From positions 1 to 64,000 of the forward strand of contig JBNLAT010000003.1 in the NCBI GenBank assembly GCA_050302275.1: a stretch of 64,000 bases of DNA, in the 5' to 3' direction. Within the stretch, counting starts at the first letter, position 1. Each line of letters starts with the position of its first letter. This document shows, one piece after another, positions 9,083 to 17,473 of this stretch. The stretch comes from JAPHTQ01 sp050302275 (GTDB lineage Bacteria; Pseudomonadota; Gammaproteobacteria; Thiohalomonadales; Thiohalomonadaceae). The position numbers were made by a program, and so were the translations under genes. The notes under the pieces were generated by a model. The model had not been told where the DNA came from. It did no database searches and saw only the letters and a list, made by a program, of their open reading frames with translations.

Positions 9083-9731
9083 GGATGCTTCCTTCACGAT
9101 GGTGAGTCGCCTCACCCTCATCACCTGCATCAACGTGCGGCAACTGTTCCAACAACAGCGATGCACAGTTACGCATATTCTGCGCACGGCGGTCAGCCAT
9201 ACCTTCAAGCATGTGTAGCGCCAGAAGAATGGGAATCGCAACGACCAGACCAACACCAGTAGTCAGCATCGCCTCCCAGATACCACCCGCCAACGCCTGC
9301 GCATCGACCTTGCCTCCGGCCTGCTCAATTACCATAAAGGCCTTGATCATACCGAGGATAGTACCGAGCAATCCAAGCAACGGTGCCGTATTACCGAGAA
9401 TACCCAGCGTACGGAAACCACGCTCCATCTTCTGCAGTTCAGTGGAACCGATCCGCTGCGCCACCCGGGTTAGATCTTTTACACCGGCTGATGCCGCGGC
9501 CAAAGTACCTTCAAGAATGCTGCATTCGGGACCTTTTAAACCGGCAAGACTTTCGCTGAGTTTACCCTGTGCCAGTTTCCCGGGCAGAAGACTTTCGAAG
9601 TCTGCCGGGAAACGGCCCATGAAAAAGAATTGCAGCAAGCGCTCCAATACGATTGCCAACGCCAGAATGGAATATCCCAGCAGTATCCAGACGACGACGC
9701 CGCCCTTATCAAAAATATCGGCCAAAACCAT
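9072..9731 (-). CDS. exbB: Biopolymer transport protein ExbB (MotA/TolQ/ExbB family)
   Basis: About 219 residues from the ATG at 9731; a GTG four codons upstream (9743) is a weaker alternative. The protein has three membrane segments and the family signature in the second and third helices (GNTAPLLGLLGTILGMI and the Thr/Gly-rich helix around LTTGVGLVVAIP). It forms the pentameric stator of the TonB motor with ExbD. It lies 139 bp downstream of the receptor gene on the same strand, so receptor, motor, TonB and copper chaperone probably form one transcript. Confidence 0.92.
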   Translation of the reverse strand: MVLADIFDKGGVVVWILLGYSILALAIVLERLLQFFFMGRFPADFESLLPGKLAQGKLSESLAGLKGPECSILEGTLAAASAGVKDLTRVAQRIGSTELQKMERGFRTLGILGNTAPLLGLLGTILGMIKAFMVIEQAGGKVDAQALAGGIWEAMLTTGVGLVVAIPILLALHMLEGMADRRAQNMRNCASLLLEQLPHVDAGDEGEATHHREGSIHAV

Positions 9732-9870
9732 TATTCCACCCACTCCAATTCTGTAACGGATATTTAATCTCGCTTACAGCAATTTATGCATGGCAAACAG
9801 CGCTCATTAACACAACTGCCAACCATATTTACAAATAAGTCGCCGTCCATGGCGAGGGGAGTCCCTGAAA

Positions 9871-12087
9871 CTAGAACCTGACAGTCAAACCAGTAGTAAA
9901 GGTACGGCCTTGATTGACCACAATGGAGATGTCATTAGCATCGTAATCACCATCTTTGTCACTATCACCCGTACCACCACGTGCGGTGTTGTAGTAGAAC
10001 TTATCCAGAACATTATCAATACGGAAAAAGAATGATGTCACTGTATTTTCCTGCTTGTGATCGTAATTAAACAGCAGGTTAAATACCTCATGACCATCGA
10101 TCTTGACGCGATTAATTTCGTCAGCATAGTAGGAAGAAATGGCATCCATTTCTCCGGTTACGCGCCACTGCGGTGTCAACCGGTAGACCAATGACATATT
10201 TAGGTGATGATTTGATGTGCGTGGGACAACATTGCCTTCGTTATCGTAGTGTTCCAGACAGTACTCACCACTCCAGTCGGTTACGGAACCACAGCTGGAA
10301 ACGTATGAACCATAGCGGTTACCTAACAATAAATTAAAATTGTCATACTTGGTAAATTTAGCATCAAGGTAGGTATAACCAACATGCCATGAGAGATCAG
10401 GAGTAAAAGCAGTCTCCATCGCCAATTCCAAACCACGATTTCGCATGCCACCAATGTTGTCGTACATATCGATTGTGTCACCACCATCACCATACTGTCC
10501 TGAAGTACTCATGATGTAATCGTTACGGTCAATCTGGAAGACTGCCAAATCCAGATCTGTTGGTGCGCCAAATAATGTAGTCTTGGTACGATAACCCAAT
10601 TCCATATTGATCGCATGTTCAGGAACCAGATCTGGATTACTGGCGGTACCACCAGTGGGAGAGATATCACCAGCAAACAATTGCCTGACAGATGGCGCAC
10701 GGAAACCAGTAGACACGTTTGCATAGAAATCCTGGTTCTCACCAATGTTATAATTCGCACCGAGACGCCATGAAGTAACGTCGAAGGACTTATTAAGGCT
10801 GAGCGAGCTGATATCTGAAGTGTAATCGTAAGCAAGATGATCGTAACGACCGTTCATGGTCATTACCAATGGTTCACTGACGCGGAACTTATATTCGCCA
10901 TATAGTGCCTGCACTGCTTCATCCGTTGTGTCATCAGACAATGGGGTACCTGCAGTGGTGGTAATACTTGTATGGCTCCAGTTCCAAACATCAATATTCG
11001 CCTCGGTATTGTTCTTGTAGCTGTTGGCACGCAAATCCAGCGCCATCAACCATGCAGAATTTTCACCTGCCGAACGGTACTCACTCTTCAAGCCATTTTG
11101 CACCTGATCATAATTATTCAGGGTCTTATATAACGAGGGGTCGGTACTATCTGGCCCAGAAAGAAATTCGGTGTTATCACCGAAACTGTACACATTCACC
11201 ATCAGATTATCAGTGGCACTGATATCTCGCGAATAGGTAGCAAAATATTTCGCTAGTTTAACCTTGAAGCGATTAGCGTAGTCATTGTACGCGGGGTCAG
11301 CACTGATCGGATCGATCTCGGCTGCATCGACCCCCTTCACCGAACCGTGACTATTTTTCCAGCGATCCGACAGTTCCAGACCAAATGTCATGTCACTGGC
11401 ATCATCAACATAATATTGCAGCTTGCCGTTGAGGTAATCTGCTTTAGAGGCAGAATCATCATAATAGCCATCGGTCTCACGTCGAGACACCTGTATATGA
11501 CCATTGGTATTTTCATCTGCAAAACCTGCACGAACTAGCCCCTTATGAGAGCTGAAATCACCCACTTCTTCTGCTACAGCAAAACCTTTGTAATGAGCAC
11601 CACGCTTGGTGGTAATAATCACCGCGCCGGAAAGTGCATCGTCACCGAAAAGATAGGAAGCACCACCTTTCACCACTTTGATGGATTCGATGTTATCCAT
11701 ATCGATATTCACCGCACCGGTACGCTCAAAAACCGGCACACCATCGATAACTACGGCCACACCGGGTTTCTCACCCATGTACACTTGATTCTCGATACCG
11801 CGAATATGGATCTTCAGTGAGTCGCCACTAGAAAAGGTTGTGGTAATGCCAGGAATGGATTGCAGCATTTGCTGGATGTTTTCGGTGTGGGCAGCATCCA
11901 CCTCTTCACCCTTGATGACACCGATATTGGATGCTTCATTACGCTTATTTTCAAAACGATCGTCGATGGTCGATGATTCGACCTGGATAACCCCCAAATC
12001 TTCTGCCAAGACAACGCCAGGTGCCGCAACACCTAGGCCTACACTCAGCAGCAACACCCCCAAACGGGCAAATCCAAATTGATTCAC
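9871..12087 (-). CDS. TonB-dependent outer-membrane receptor, putative copper/metal uptake
   Basis: The product is 738 residues from the GTG at 12087, which has a strong ribosome binding site 5 bases upstream (12093-12099). This gives a clean signal peptide ending in VLAED; the longer open frame runs into tRNA-His and is rejected. After the signal comes a TonB box-like stretch (LGVIQVESS), a plug domain (about 40-150: IQQMLQSIPGI, IRGIE, IESIKVVKGGAS, GAVIITTKRG) and a 22-strand-type barrel ending in the typical terminal Phe (LTVRF). A loop near residues 708-719 matches a dockerin/EF-hand calcium loop (DxDxDGxxDxxD), unusual in this family. The substrate is unknown; the downstream PCuAC gene points to copper. 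Confidence 0.9.
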   Translation of the reverse strand: MNQFGFARLGVLLLSVGLGVAAPGVVLAEDLGVIQVESSTIDDRFENKRNEASNIGVIKGEEVDAAHTENIQQMLQSIPGITTTFSSGDSLKIHIRGIENQVYMGEKPGVAVVIDGVPVFERTGAVNIDMDNIESIKVVKGGASYLFGDDALSGAVIITTKRGAHYKGFAVAEEVGDFSSHKGLVRAGFADENTNGHIQVSRRETDGYYDDSASKADYLNGKLQYYVDDASDMTFGLELSDRWKNSHGSVKGVDAAEIDPISADPAYNDYANRFKVKLAKYFATYSRDISATDNLMVNVYSFGDNTEFLSGPDSTDPSLYKTLNNYDQVQNGLKSEYRSAGENSAWLMALDLRANSYKNNTEANIDVWNWSHTSITTTAGTPLSDDTTDEAVQALYGEYKFRVSEPLVMTMNGRYDHLAYDYTSDISSLSLNKSFDVTSWRLGANYNIGENQDFYANVSTGFRAPSVRQLFAGDISPTGGTASNPDLVPEHAINMELGYRTKTTLFGAPTDLDLAVFQIDRNDYIMSTSGQYGDGGDTIDMYDNIGGMRNRGLELAMETAFTPDLSWHVGYTYLDAKFTKYDNFNLLLGNRYGSYVSSCGSVTDWSGEYCLEHYDNEGNVVPRTSNHHLNMSLVYRLTPQWRVTGEMDAISSYYADEINRVKIDGHEVFNLLFNYDHKQENTVTSFFFRIDNVLDKFYYNTARGGTGDSDKDGDYDANDISIVVNQGRTFTTGLTVRF

Positions 12088-12092
12088 ACATA

Positions 12093-12099
12093 CCTCCCC
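12093..12099 (-). promoter_or_regulatory. Ribosome binding site deciding the receptor start
   Basis: GGGGAGG on the minus strand, five bases before the GTG at 12087. An ATG that begins one base after it is out of frame and too close. No comparable site precedes the in-frame ATG further upstream. Confidence 0.75.
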
Positions 12100-12120
12100 A
12101 AAATACATATAGTTAAAAGT

Positions 12121-12128
12121 GTTATAAC
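12121..12128 (-). promoter_or_regulatory. Possible -10 region of the receptor operon
   Basis: TATAAC (minus strand) lies inside the palindrome GTTATAAC, flanked by AAAAGT and TTTTTG. There is no good -35, so activation or a repressor acting at the palindrome is possible. The 240-bp leader holds no riboswitch that I recognise. Confidence 0.3.
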
Positions 12129-12290
12129 TTTTTGCCGGGCAGGCATTTTGCAGGATATGTGCCACAAGCCAGTTGCTTGTTTTTATTGGAAAGTTTTGAA
12201 AAACCAAGTGGAGGACTGCGAGGTAAATGCCAGCGCACTGCGGCATATGACACAGTGAAATGCCACGCTTGGTAATGACAGCAACGCTAG

Positions 12291-12319
12291 AAAAACAAAA
12301 CCCGGCGGAAGCCGGGTTT
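12291..12319 (-). terminator. Terminator of the tRNA Pro-Arg-His operon
   Basis: On the minus strand AAACCCGGC-TTCC-GCCGGGTTT is followed by TGTTTTT. It separates the tRNA operon from the receptor gene. Confidence 0.85.
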
Positions 12320-12327
12320 GTAGAAGA

Positions 12328-12405
12328 TGGGGTGGCTGATGGGACTCGAACCCACGACAACTGGAATCACAATCCAGGACTCTAACCAACTGAGCTACAG
12401 CCACC
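12328..12405 (-). tRNA. tRNA-His (anticodon GUG)
   Basis: Cloverleaf on the minus strand with anticodon loop TTGTGAT, T-loop GTTCGAGTC and encoded CCA. The extra 5' G (complement of 12405) opposite the discriminator C is the hallmark of tRNA-His. Confidence 0.95.
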
Positions 12406-12433
12406 ATTGAAACTGTATTCGCCGGTGCGAAAA

Positions 12434-12510
12434 TGGCGCGCCCGGCAGGACTCGAACCTGCTACCCTCGGCTTAGAAGGCCGATGCTCTATCCAGATGAG
12501 CTACGGGCGC
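12434..12510 (-). tRNA. tRNA-Arg (anticodon UCU)
   Basis: A 77-nt cloverleaf on the minus strand: acceptor GCGCCCG with CGGGCGC, anticodon loop CTTCTAA giving TCT, GTTCGAGTC T-loop, encoded CCA. Confidence 0.95.
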
Positions 12511-12549
12511 ATGTAACCGAAAGCAGGCCCGTCCAGTAACACGATAAAA

Positions 12550-12626
12550 TGGTCGGGGTAGAGGGATTCGAACCCCCGACATCCTGCTCCCAAAGCAGGC
12601 GCGCTACCAGACTGCGCTATACCCCG
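12550..12626 (-). tRNA. tRNA-Pro (anticodon UGG)
   Basis: A 77-nt cloverleaf on the minus strand: acceptor CGGGGTA with the matching 3' strand, anticodon loop TTTGGGA giving TGG, GTTCGAATC T-loop, encoded CCA. It is the first gene of the three-tRNA operon. Confidence 0.95.
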
Positions 12627-12675
12627 AGCAATACGGGAACCACTACCGCAGGTACCCTCCCGCGGAAAGACGGCA

Positions 12676-12704
12676 ATACTACCCGGCGATGGTTGTTTGG
12701 TCAA
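12676..12704 (-). promoter_or_regulatory. Sigma-70 promoter of the tRNA Pro-Arg-His operon
   Basis: TTGACC (12699-12704), a 17-bp spacer and TAGTAT (12676-12681) on the minus strand, followed by a GC-rich stretch typical of stable-RNA promoters. It lies 50 bp before tRNA-Pro. Confidence 0.75.
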
Positions 12705-12785
12705 TAAGCGCCCCTATCCCCTTGGCCTTGTTTCAGCGGCGTGAGAAGATAGCGCCCCCGCAGAACAGGTAAAGCAGGAACAGGC

Positions 12786-13637
12786 ATGAGCGCACAAATT
12801 ATCGACGGCAAGGCGATCGCCGCCGAGGTAAGAACCGAAATCAAGCAACAGGTGGCAGCACGTGTCGCCGCTGGCAAGCGTCCTCCCGGTTTGGCGGTTA
12901 TCCAGGTGGGTGAAGACCCCGCTTCGAAAATCTATGTCGGTAGCAAGCGCCGTGGCTGCGAAGAGTGCGGCATCCTCTCCATTGCCCACGATCTGCCGGT
13001 CGAGACCAGCCAGGAAACGCTACTCGCCCTGATTGACGAATTAAATGCCGACCCGACCGTCGACGGTATTCTGGTACAGCTGCCCCTTCCGCCACAGATC
13101 GATGAAGAATCGGTGATCGAGCGCATCCTCCCTGATAAAGATGTCGATGGCTTTCATCCCTATAACATCGGCCGTCTTACCATCCGTATGCCGACCCTGC
13201 ACCCCTGCACCCCACGCGGAGTCATGACCCTGCTGGAACACACTGGCGTGGATCTGACCGGTCTGGATGCCGTGGTGGTCGGTGCCTCCAATATCGTCGG
13301 CCGCCCGATGGCGCTGGAGCTGCTGATGGCCCGCTGCACCGTCACCATCTGCCACAGCCGCACCAAAGAGCTCGAAGAGAAAGTCCGCAATGCGGATCTG
13401 GTAGTCGTCGGCGTAGGCCGCCCGGAAATGGTTAAAGGTGACTGGATCAAGGAAGGCGCCATTGTCATCGATGTGGGGATGAATCGCCTGGAAAGCGGCA
13501 AGCTGGTAGGGGATGTGGAATTTGACGCCGCCAGTGAACGTGCTTCCTGGATTACACCGGTACCCGGTGGCGTGGGACTGATGACCGTGGCGACCCTGTT
13601 GCAAAACACCCTGGTAGCCGCAGAACGTCACGACTGA
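12786..13637 (+). CDS. folD: Bifunctional methylenetetrahydrofolate dehydrogenase / methenyl-THF cyclohydrolase
   Basis: Interconverts 5,10-methylene-THF and 10-formyl-THF, feeding purine and formyl-Met synthesis in the cytosol. The 283-residue protein shows the FolD signatures: catalytic Lys in YVGSKRRGCE (about 51-60), the LPLPPQID and PDKDVDGFHP motifs (about 99-125), the GASNIVGRP dinucleotide site (about 169-177) and the C-terminal PVPGGVGLMTVA. Length equals the family norm (about 285). It is transcribed alone, convergent with the ttrR-like gene. Confidence 0.97.
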   Translation: MSAQIIDGKAIAAEVRTEIKQQVAARVAAGKRPPGLAVIQVGEDPASKIYVGSKRRGCEECGILSIAHDLPVETSQETLLALIDELNADPTVDGILVQLPLPPQIDEESVIERILPDKDVDGFHPYNIGRLTIRMPTLHPCTPRGVMTLLEHTGVDLTGLDAVVVGASNIVGRPMALELLMARCTVTICHSRTKELEEKVRNADLVVVGVGRPEMVKGDWIKEGAIVIDVGMNRLESGKLVGDVEFDAASERASWITPVPGGVGLMTVATLLQNTLVAAERHD

Positions 13638-13979
13638 CCGCGCCAGGCGCAGAGTCGATTAGTTACGAGAAAGAAGGGAAGAAAAAAAACTGCGGCAATC
13701 CTTTGCCTGAAGTTGGAGGGGTATCCACCTGGCATTCCTTGCCAGGACAAGAGTGGAGGAGTACTCCGGGCACGAAGCCCATACATCTCTATACACTGCT
13801 ACCACAGAAAATAAGGAGATTGCACTGCTATTCAGTGCTCGTCACTAAGCATCAGCGACGAGTACATTATGGGTAGGTGCTAAGGGAAAAAATATTGGGG
13901 AAAACCCTAACCGGGGAAATTCCTGCTGCAGGAAAGGGCTTCAGTGTGACGGAGTTGGCAATACTGGCTGAGCTGGTAG
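13638..13979. other. Hairpin-rich intergenic region, no gene recognised
   Basis: 342 bp between two converging genes. It contains several short perfect stems: 13694-13698 with 13703-13707, 13728-13734 with 13740-13746, 13768-13771 with 13777-13780, 13822-13827 with 13833-13838, 13838-13843 with 13857-13862, and 13920-13925 with 13929-13934. About ten GGA triplets occur on the plus strand. On the minus strand, GGG-TTTT-CCC followed by CAATATTTTTT (near 13890-13907) could be a weak terminator for the response regulator gene. No promoter or open frame was recognised. Confidence 0.4.
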
Positions 13980-14621
13980 CTATTCAATAGCCTCAAATGG
14001 CGCCTCACTAGCTACCCCGCGCAATGAAACGACCATGCGGACCAGATGTGACAGGGAATCCGCCTCCAGTTTTTCCATCACCCGGGCACGATGGACTTCA
14101 ACTGTTTTCTGGCTCACTCCCAACTCAATACCAATCTGTTTATTGGAAGCACCATCCACCACGCGATCTAGCACCTCCTGCTCCCGTGGCGTCAGCAATT
14201 TCATTTTCGCCTGCACCGCATCCTGTTCCGCCAGACTCTGGCGCAGTTGCGATTCCTGATGCAGGGCGCTTTGCACTAGCGCGAGCAGAGTGTCGTCATT
14301 GAAAGGTTTTTCGATAAAGTCGAAGGCACCTGCCTTGAGCGCACGCACCGCCATCGGTACGTCGGCGTGGCCGGAAATAACGATTATCGGCATGTGACAA
14401 CCGCGCTGATTAAGCTCTGCCTGAAGCTCCAGACCACTCATCCCGGGCATACGAATATCCAGCAGCAGACAGCCACTAAGTCGATCATTACACGCTTCGA
14501 GAAAGGCCTTTGCCGAAGGGAAGGTTTGAGTCTGGATATCAGCGGACTTCATTAGCCAGGAGAGCGAATCGCGAACTGCCTCATCGTCGTCGATGATATA
14601 CACCACCCCCAAATCAGACAT
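13980..14621 (-). CDS. FixJ/TtrR-family response regulator
   Basis: The 213-residue protein has a receiver domain (acidic pair at D11-D13, phosphoacceptor Asp55 in LLLDIRMPG, conserved Lys in EKPF) and a C-terminal LuxR-type helix-turn-helix (LTPREQEVLDRVVDGASNKQ region). Its start overlaps the stop of the histidine kinase gene by 8 bp, so the two are a cognate pair. The closest named relatives by layout are TtrR (tetrathionate) and FixJ. No tetrathionate reductase genes occur in the window, so the regulated genes are unknown. Confidence 0.88.
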   Translation of the reverse strand: MSDLGVVYIIDDDEAVRDSLSWLMKSADIQTQTFPSAKAFLEACNDRLSGCLLLDIRMPGMSGLELQAELNQRGCHMPIIVISGHADVPMAVRALKAGAFDFIEKPFNDDTLLALVQSALHQESQLRQSLAEQDAVQAKMKLLTPREQEVLDRVVDGASNKQIGIELGVSQKTVEVHRARVMEKLEADSLSHLVRMVVSLRGVASEAPFEAIE

Positions 14622-16770
14622 TCTCCTCTCCCCCTTCGTTATACGGCAGGGTCACTATCATGCGAGTGCCCCGCTCTATCGTCTTGTCCAGCGTTAACTG
14701 CCCGCCGTGTGATTCGATAATACCCCGGCTAATCGACAAGCCCAAGCCCATCCCCTGTTGCTTGGTGGTGACAAACGGCTCGAAGACATCTTCTTGCACT
14801 GCCGCATCGATACCATGGCCAGCGTCTTCGACCACAATTTTCACGATATCGTCGACCAGACTGGTACTGATCAAAAGGCGTCGCTGTGATTCAGGAATAT
14901 CCTGCATCGCTTCAATCGCGTTACGGATCAGGTTCAGTAATACCTGCTCGAGCTGAATGTCGTGAGCCCAGAGTTTTGGGATCGAATCATTCAACTGGAG
15001 CTTGAGGCTTACGCCCGCCTTGCGCCATTCCGGCTGCAGGAAGTTCACCAGATCGACGATCAAACGATTGAGATCCACCTGCTTACGCTCCGGCTGCTCC
15101 TTGCGGATAAAACGCCGCAACTGGCGGATGATCTCGCCCGCCCGCTCAGCCTGGGAGGAAACTCGCTGCATCACCTCGATCAACTCACCGTTCTCTTTTT
15201 CACTGCCCGACTTCAGCATGCGAATCGAGCCCTTGGTGTAGTTGACGATGGCCGATAGCGGCTGGTTAAGCTCGTGGGCAATACCCGAGGCCATCTCGCC
15301 CATAGTACTGAGTCGCGCCACGTGGGCCATTTCCATCTGCCGCTGACGCGCCTCTTCCGCGGCCTTCTTACGTGCGGTGATATCGCGGAAAACCACCACC
15401 GCACCATTCACCTTGCCGTGACTATCGAGGATCGGTGTGCGGCAATATTCCACAGGGATGGTGCGGCCGTTCTTGCAGAGCAGTTGGTCGTCGTCGACGT
15501 AGTAGGCCTGCTCATCGTCCAGGGCATAGGAGGGCGGATAATTACCCTCCCCATCCTCTTCTTCACGGTCATTACCGTGGCGCAGCAATTCATCCTGACT
15601 ACGGCCAATTAACTCCTCTTTTCGCCAGCCAGTAATCTCCTCCATGGCACGGTTCACGAAGGTGGAGTTGCCGCTAATATCGACACCGTAGATACCATCT
15701 GCCACCGAATCGAGGATCAGCGCGTGCTGCTGCTCCAGCTGTCGCTTGGCGTTGGAGAGTTGCTGGTTGAGGCGCAGCACCCAGGTGGTTAGGCCACCCA
15801 TAATCAGCAGCAGGAAAAAACCACCCACCAGCCACATCCAGTAACGCTGCCAGACATCCTGCAAGGTGAACTGCTGCGAGTATTGGTAAGGCGGCAAGAG
15901 TAACTCCTGCAACAGATCATGCACCGGCTGATAGTCTAGGGGGATGGTCCAGCCCGCGTAATTCCCGGCCAACGCCGCGGGGTGATCCTCGGGCATTTCC
16001 GCCAGGGCAATGGAGACCTGACGTGCCAGACTGTTGGAGGTGTGCTGCACCTTACTGAATGGCCACTCAGGATAGAGCCGGGTGCTATGCAGCCTAGGAA
16101 ACTCGGCATCGGAATGACGATTAATGATGCGGAACTCATTGAGGTTAATCAGCCCCTCCGCCTCCATGTGTTCCAGAATATCGGTACGCACCACACCCGC
16201 ATCGACCTTACCCTCGCGCACCGCCATCACCACCTTGTCATGGGTGCCGGAGAAAACGATCTTGTGCAGGTCACGATGCGGCTCGATACCCGCAGCCTTG
16301 AACTCCCGTAGCGCCACCATGTAGCCACCCAGGGAGCTGGCGTTGACCGCGCTCAGGGTTCCGCCACGAAGATCGTTGAGCGTATTCAGGTCGTAGCGCT
16401 CGGCACGGGCGAAGATCACCCCACCGAAGGTGTTGGCCACATCCCCCTGCCAGCGGTTGCGCAGGGTCGCCAGACGCGACACCCGGTAGCGGACCTCGAG
16501 ATTGACGTAGATCGCCGGGTTAACCAGGACGAAATCGATTTCGCCTCGGGCTACGGCGCCTTCGACTTCACCGAAAGCCAGTGGGCGGATAACGAAACGG
16601 TAGGTGGGGAGTTTCTCGCTCAAATAGGCCGCGGTTGGCGACCAGTGACTCAGGGTCGTGTCATCGCCGCGATGGCTGAGCACGCCGATAGTCACCTGCT
16701 CCGCCGCGGAGACCGAGACAGCGAAGAGACAGAGCAGGAGTGGGAACAGGCGCCGTACCATGCCGGCCAT
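14614..16770 (-). CDS. TtrS-like sensor histidine kinase with periplasmic binding-protein sensor and PAS domain
   Basis: The 718-residue product starts with a signal sequence (to about residue 22) and a PhnD/TtrS-type substrate-binding domain (about 24-290). One membrane helix follows (about 311-332), then a PAS domain (350-465), a HisKA domain with His499 in GIAHELNQP, and a HATPase domain with N box (NLIRNAIEAM), G1 (EDAGHGI) and G2 (GMGLGLSIS). In TtrS, this type of sensor detects tetrathionate; related sensors may detect other small anions or sulfur compounds. Only 6 bp separate it from the upstream NERD-like gene. The ligand here cannot be read from the sequence. Confidence 0.88.
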   Translation of the reverse strand: MAGMVRRLFPLLLCLFAVSVSAAEQVTIGVLSHRGDDTTLSHWSPTAAYLSEKLPTYRFVIRPLAFGEVEGAVARGEIDFVLVNPAIYVNLEVRYRVSRLATLRNRWQGDVANTFGGVIFARAERYDLNTLNDLRGGTLSAVNASSLGGYMVALREFKAAGIEPHRDLHKIVFSGTHDKVVMAVREGKVDAGVVRTDILEHMEAEGLINLNEFRIINRHSDAEFPRLHSTRLYPEWPFSKVQHTSNSLARQVSIALAEMPEDHPAALAGNYAGWTIPLDYQPVHDLLQELLLPPYQYSQQFTLQDVWQRYWMWLVGGFFLLLIMGGLTTWVLRLNQQLSNAKRQLEQQHALILDSVADGIYGVDISGNSTFVNRAMEEITGWRKEELIGRSQDELLRHGNDREEEDGEGNYPPSYALDDEQAYYVDDDQLLCKNGRTIPVEYCRTPILDSHGKVNGAVVVFRDITARKKAAEEARQRQMEMAHVARLSTMGEMASGIAHELNQPLSAIVNYTKGSIRMLKSGSEKENGELIEVMQRVSSQAERAGEIIRQLRRFIRKEQPERKQVDLNRLIVDLVNFLQPEWRKAGVSLKLQLNDSIPKLWAHDIQLEQVLLNLIRNAIEAMQDIPESQRRLLISTSLVDDIVKIVVEDAGHGIDAAVQEDVFEPFVTTKQQGMGLGLSISRGIIESHGGQLTLDKTIERGTRMIVTLPYNEGGEENV

Positions 16771-16776
16771 TGTCGC

Positions 16777-17442
16777 TCAAAGCCGCCAGTACAGCCATCC
16801 GCCTGTGGCAGCGAGTAACAGCAGAATCGTCAGCCAACGCTTCCATGGACGAGGTTCCTTGATCGGCAGCAGATAGCCTTCGGTAACAGGATCGACCTTG
16901 CGCGCCTTCTCCTGTAACGCTTTCCAGGCCTGTTCAACCACGGGCAGAGCAGCCTCACGTACGCCATCGCCCTGCTCCTTTTCCAGATCCTCCAGTGTGA
17001 CCACGCTGTCTGGACGGCCCTTGGGAAAGGAGCAGTTGCCCATAAAAAGGATCTTGCCTTCAGTGGTGACTCTGGGAGTGTGATAACGCAGGCAGGAGAG
17101 CAGCCCTTCCATGCCATAGAGCGGATTGGAAAAGCGGATGGTGCGTTTGCCTATCACCTGGGCCCAGGTGTCCATGCGATCACCGGCAAAGATAATCCCG
17201 TTACGCGGGCTGGTGATTAGCACCCGGATATCGTGCGGGGTCATCAACAACCATTCGAAATAGGCCAAACCACCCATACCATCGTCGAGCAGGATATTAC
17301 GCATCCGCTCCAGCCCGGACGAGGCGATGCAACGCTCCGTCCGCCGTTGTATCAGATTGCGGCGCAGCAGCGGCAGCACTAGCAACACTGCCAGCAGAAG
17401 CAGTGCAGCAGCCACGGCATAGGTGATCATCTGTTGGTCCAA
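16777..17442 (-). CDS. Membrane-anchored NERD-like domain protein, probably inactive
   Basis: The 221-residue protein has a hydrophobic segment at each end (about 8-26 and 203-220) around a soluble domain. The core order (TPHDIRVLITSPRNGIIFAGDRMDTWAQV followed by RFSNPLYG) resembles nuclease-related NERD domains, which normally read TPHGIFVIEVK then GxI, W and NPL. The Glu and Lys expected in the EVK motif are absent here, so nuclease activity is doubtful. The frame begins at a TTG (17442) preceded by GAGGGGG; the ATG at 17430 is an alternative. It ends 6 bp before the histidine kinase gene and may be cotranscribed with it. The family assignment is tentative. Confidence 0.5.
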   Translation of the reverse strand: MDQQMITYAVAAALLLLAVLLVLPLLRRNLIQRRTERCIASSGLERMRNILLDDGMGGLAYFEWLLMTPHDIRVLITSPRNGIIFAGDRMDTWAQVIGKRTIRFSNPLYGMEGLLSCLRYHTPRVTTEGKILFMGNCSFPKGRPDSVVTLEDLEKEQGDGVREAALPVVEQAWKALQEKARKVDPVTEGYLLPIKEPRPWKRWLTILLLLAATGGWLYWRL

Positions 17443-17473
17443 AATTCCCCCTCTTTCGACTCAATCCTGCACT

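Noticed and set aside
12088..12290. Cobalamin or other riboswitch before the TonB-dependent receptor
   Set aside because: No B12 box or other conserved aptamer core could be found on the minus strand.
12088..12360. N-terminal extension of the TonB-dependent receptor by 91 residues
   Set aside because: The extension reads through the tRNA operon terminator and into tRNA-His, while the GTG at 12087 has a strong ribosome binding site and gives a proper signal peptide.
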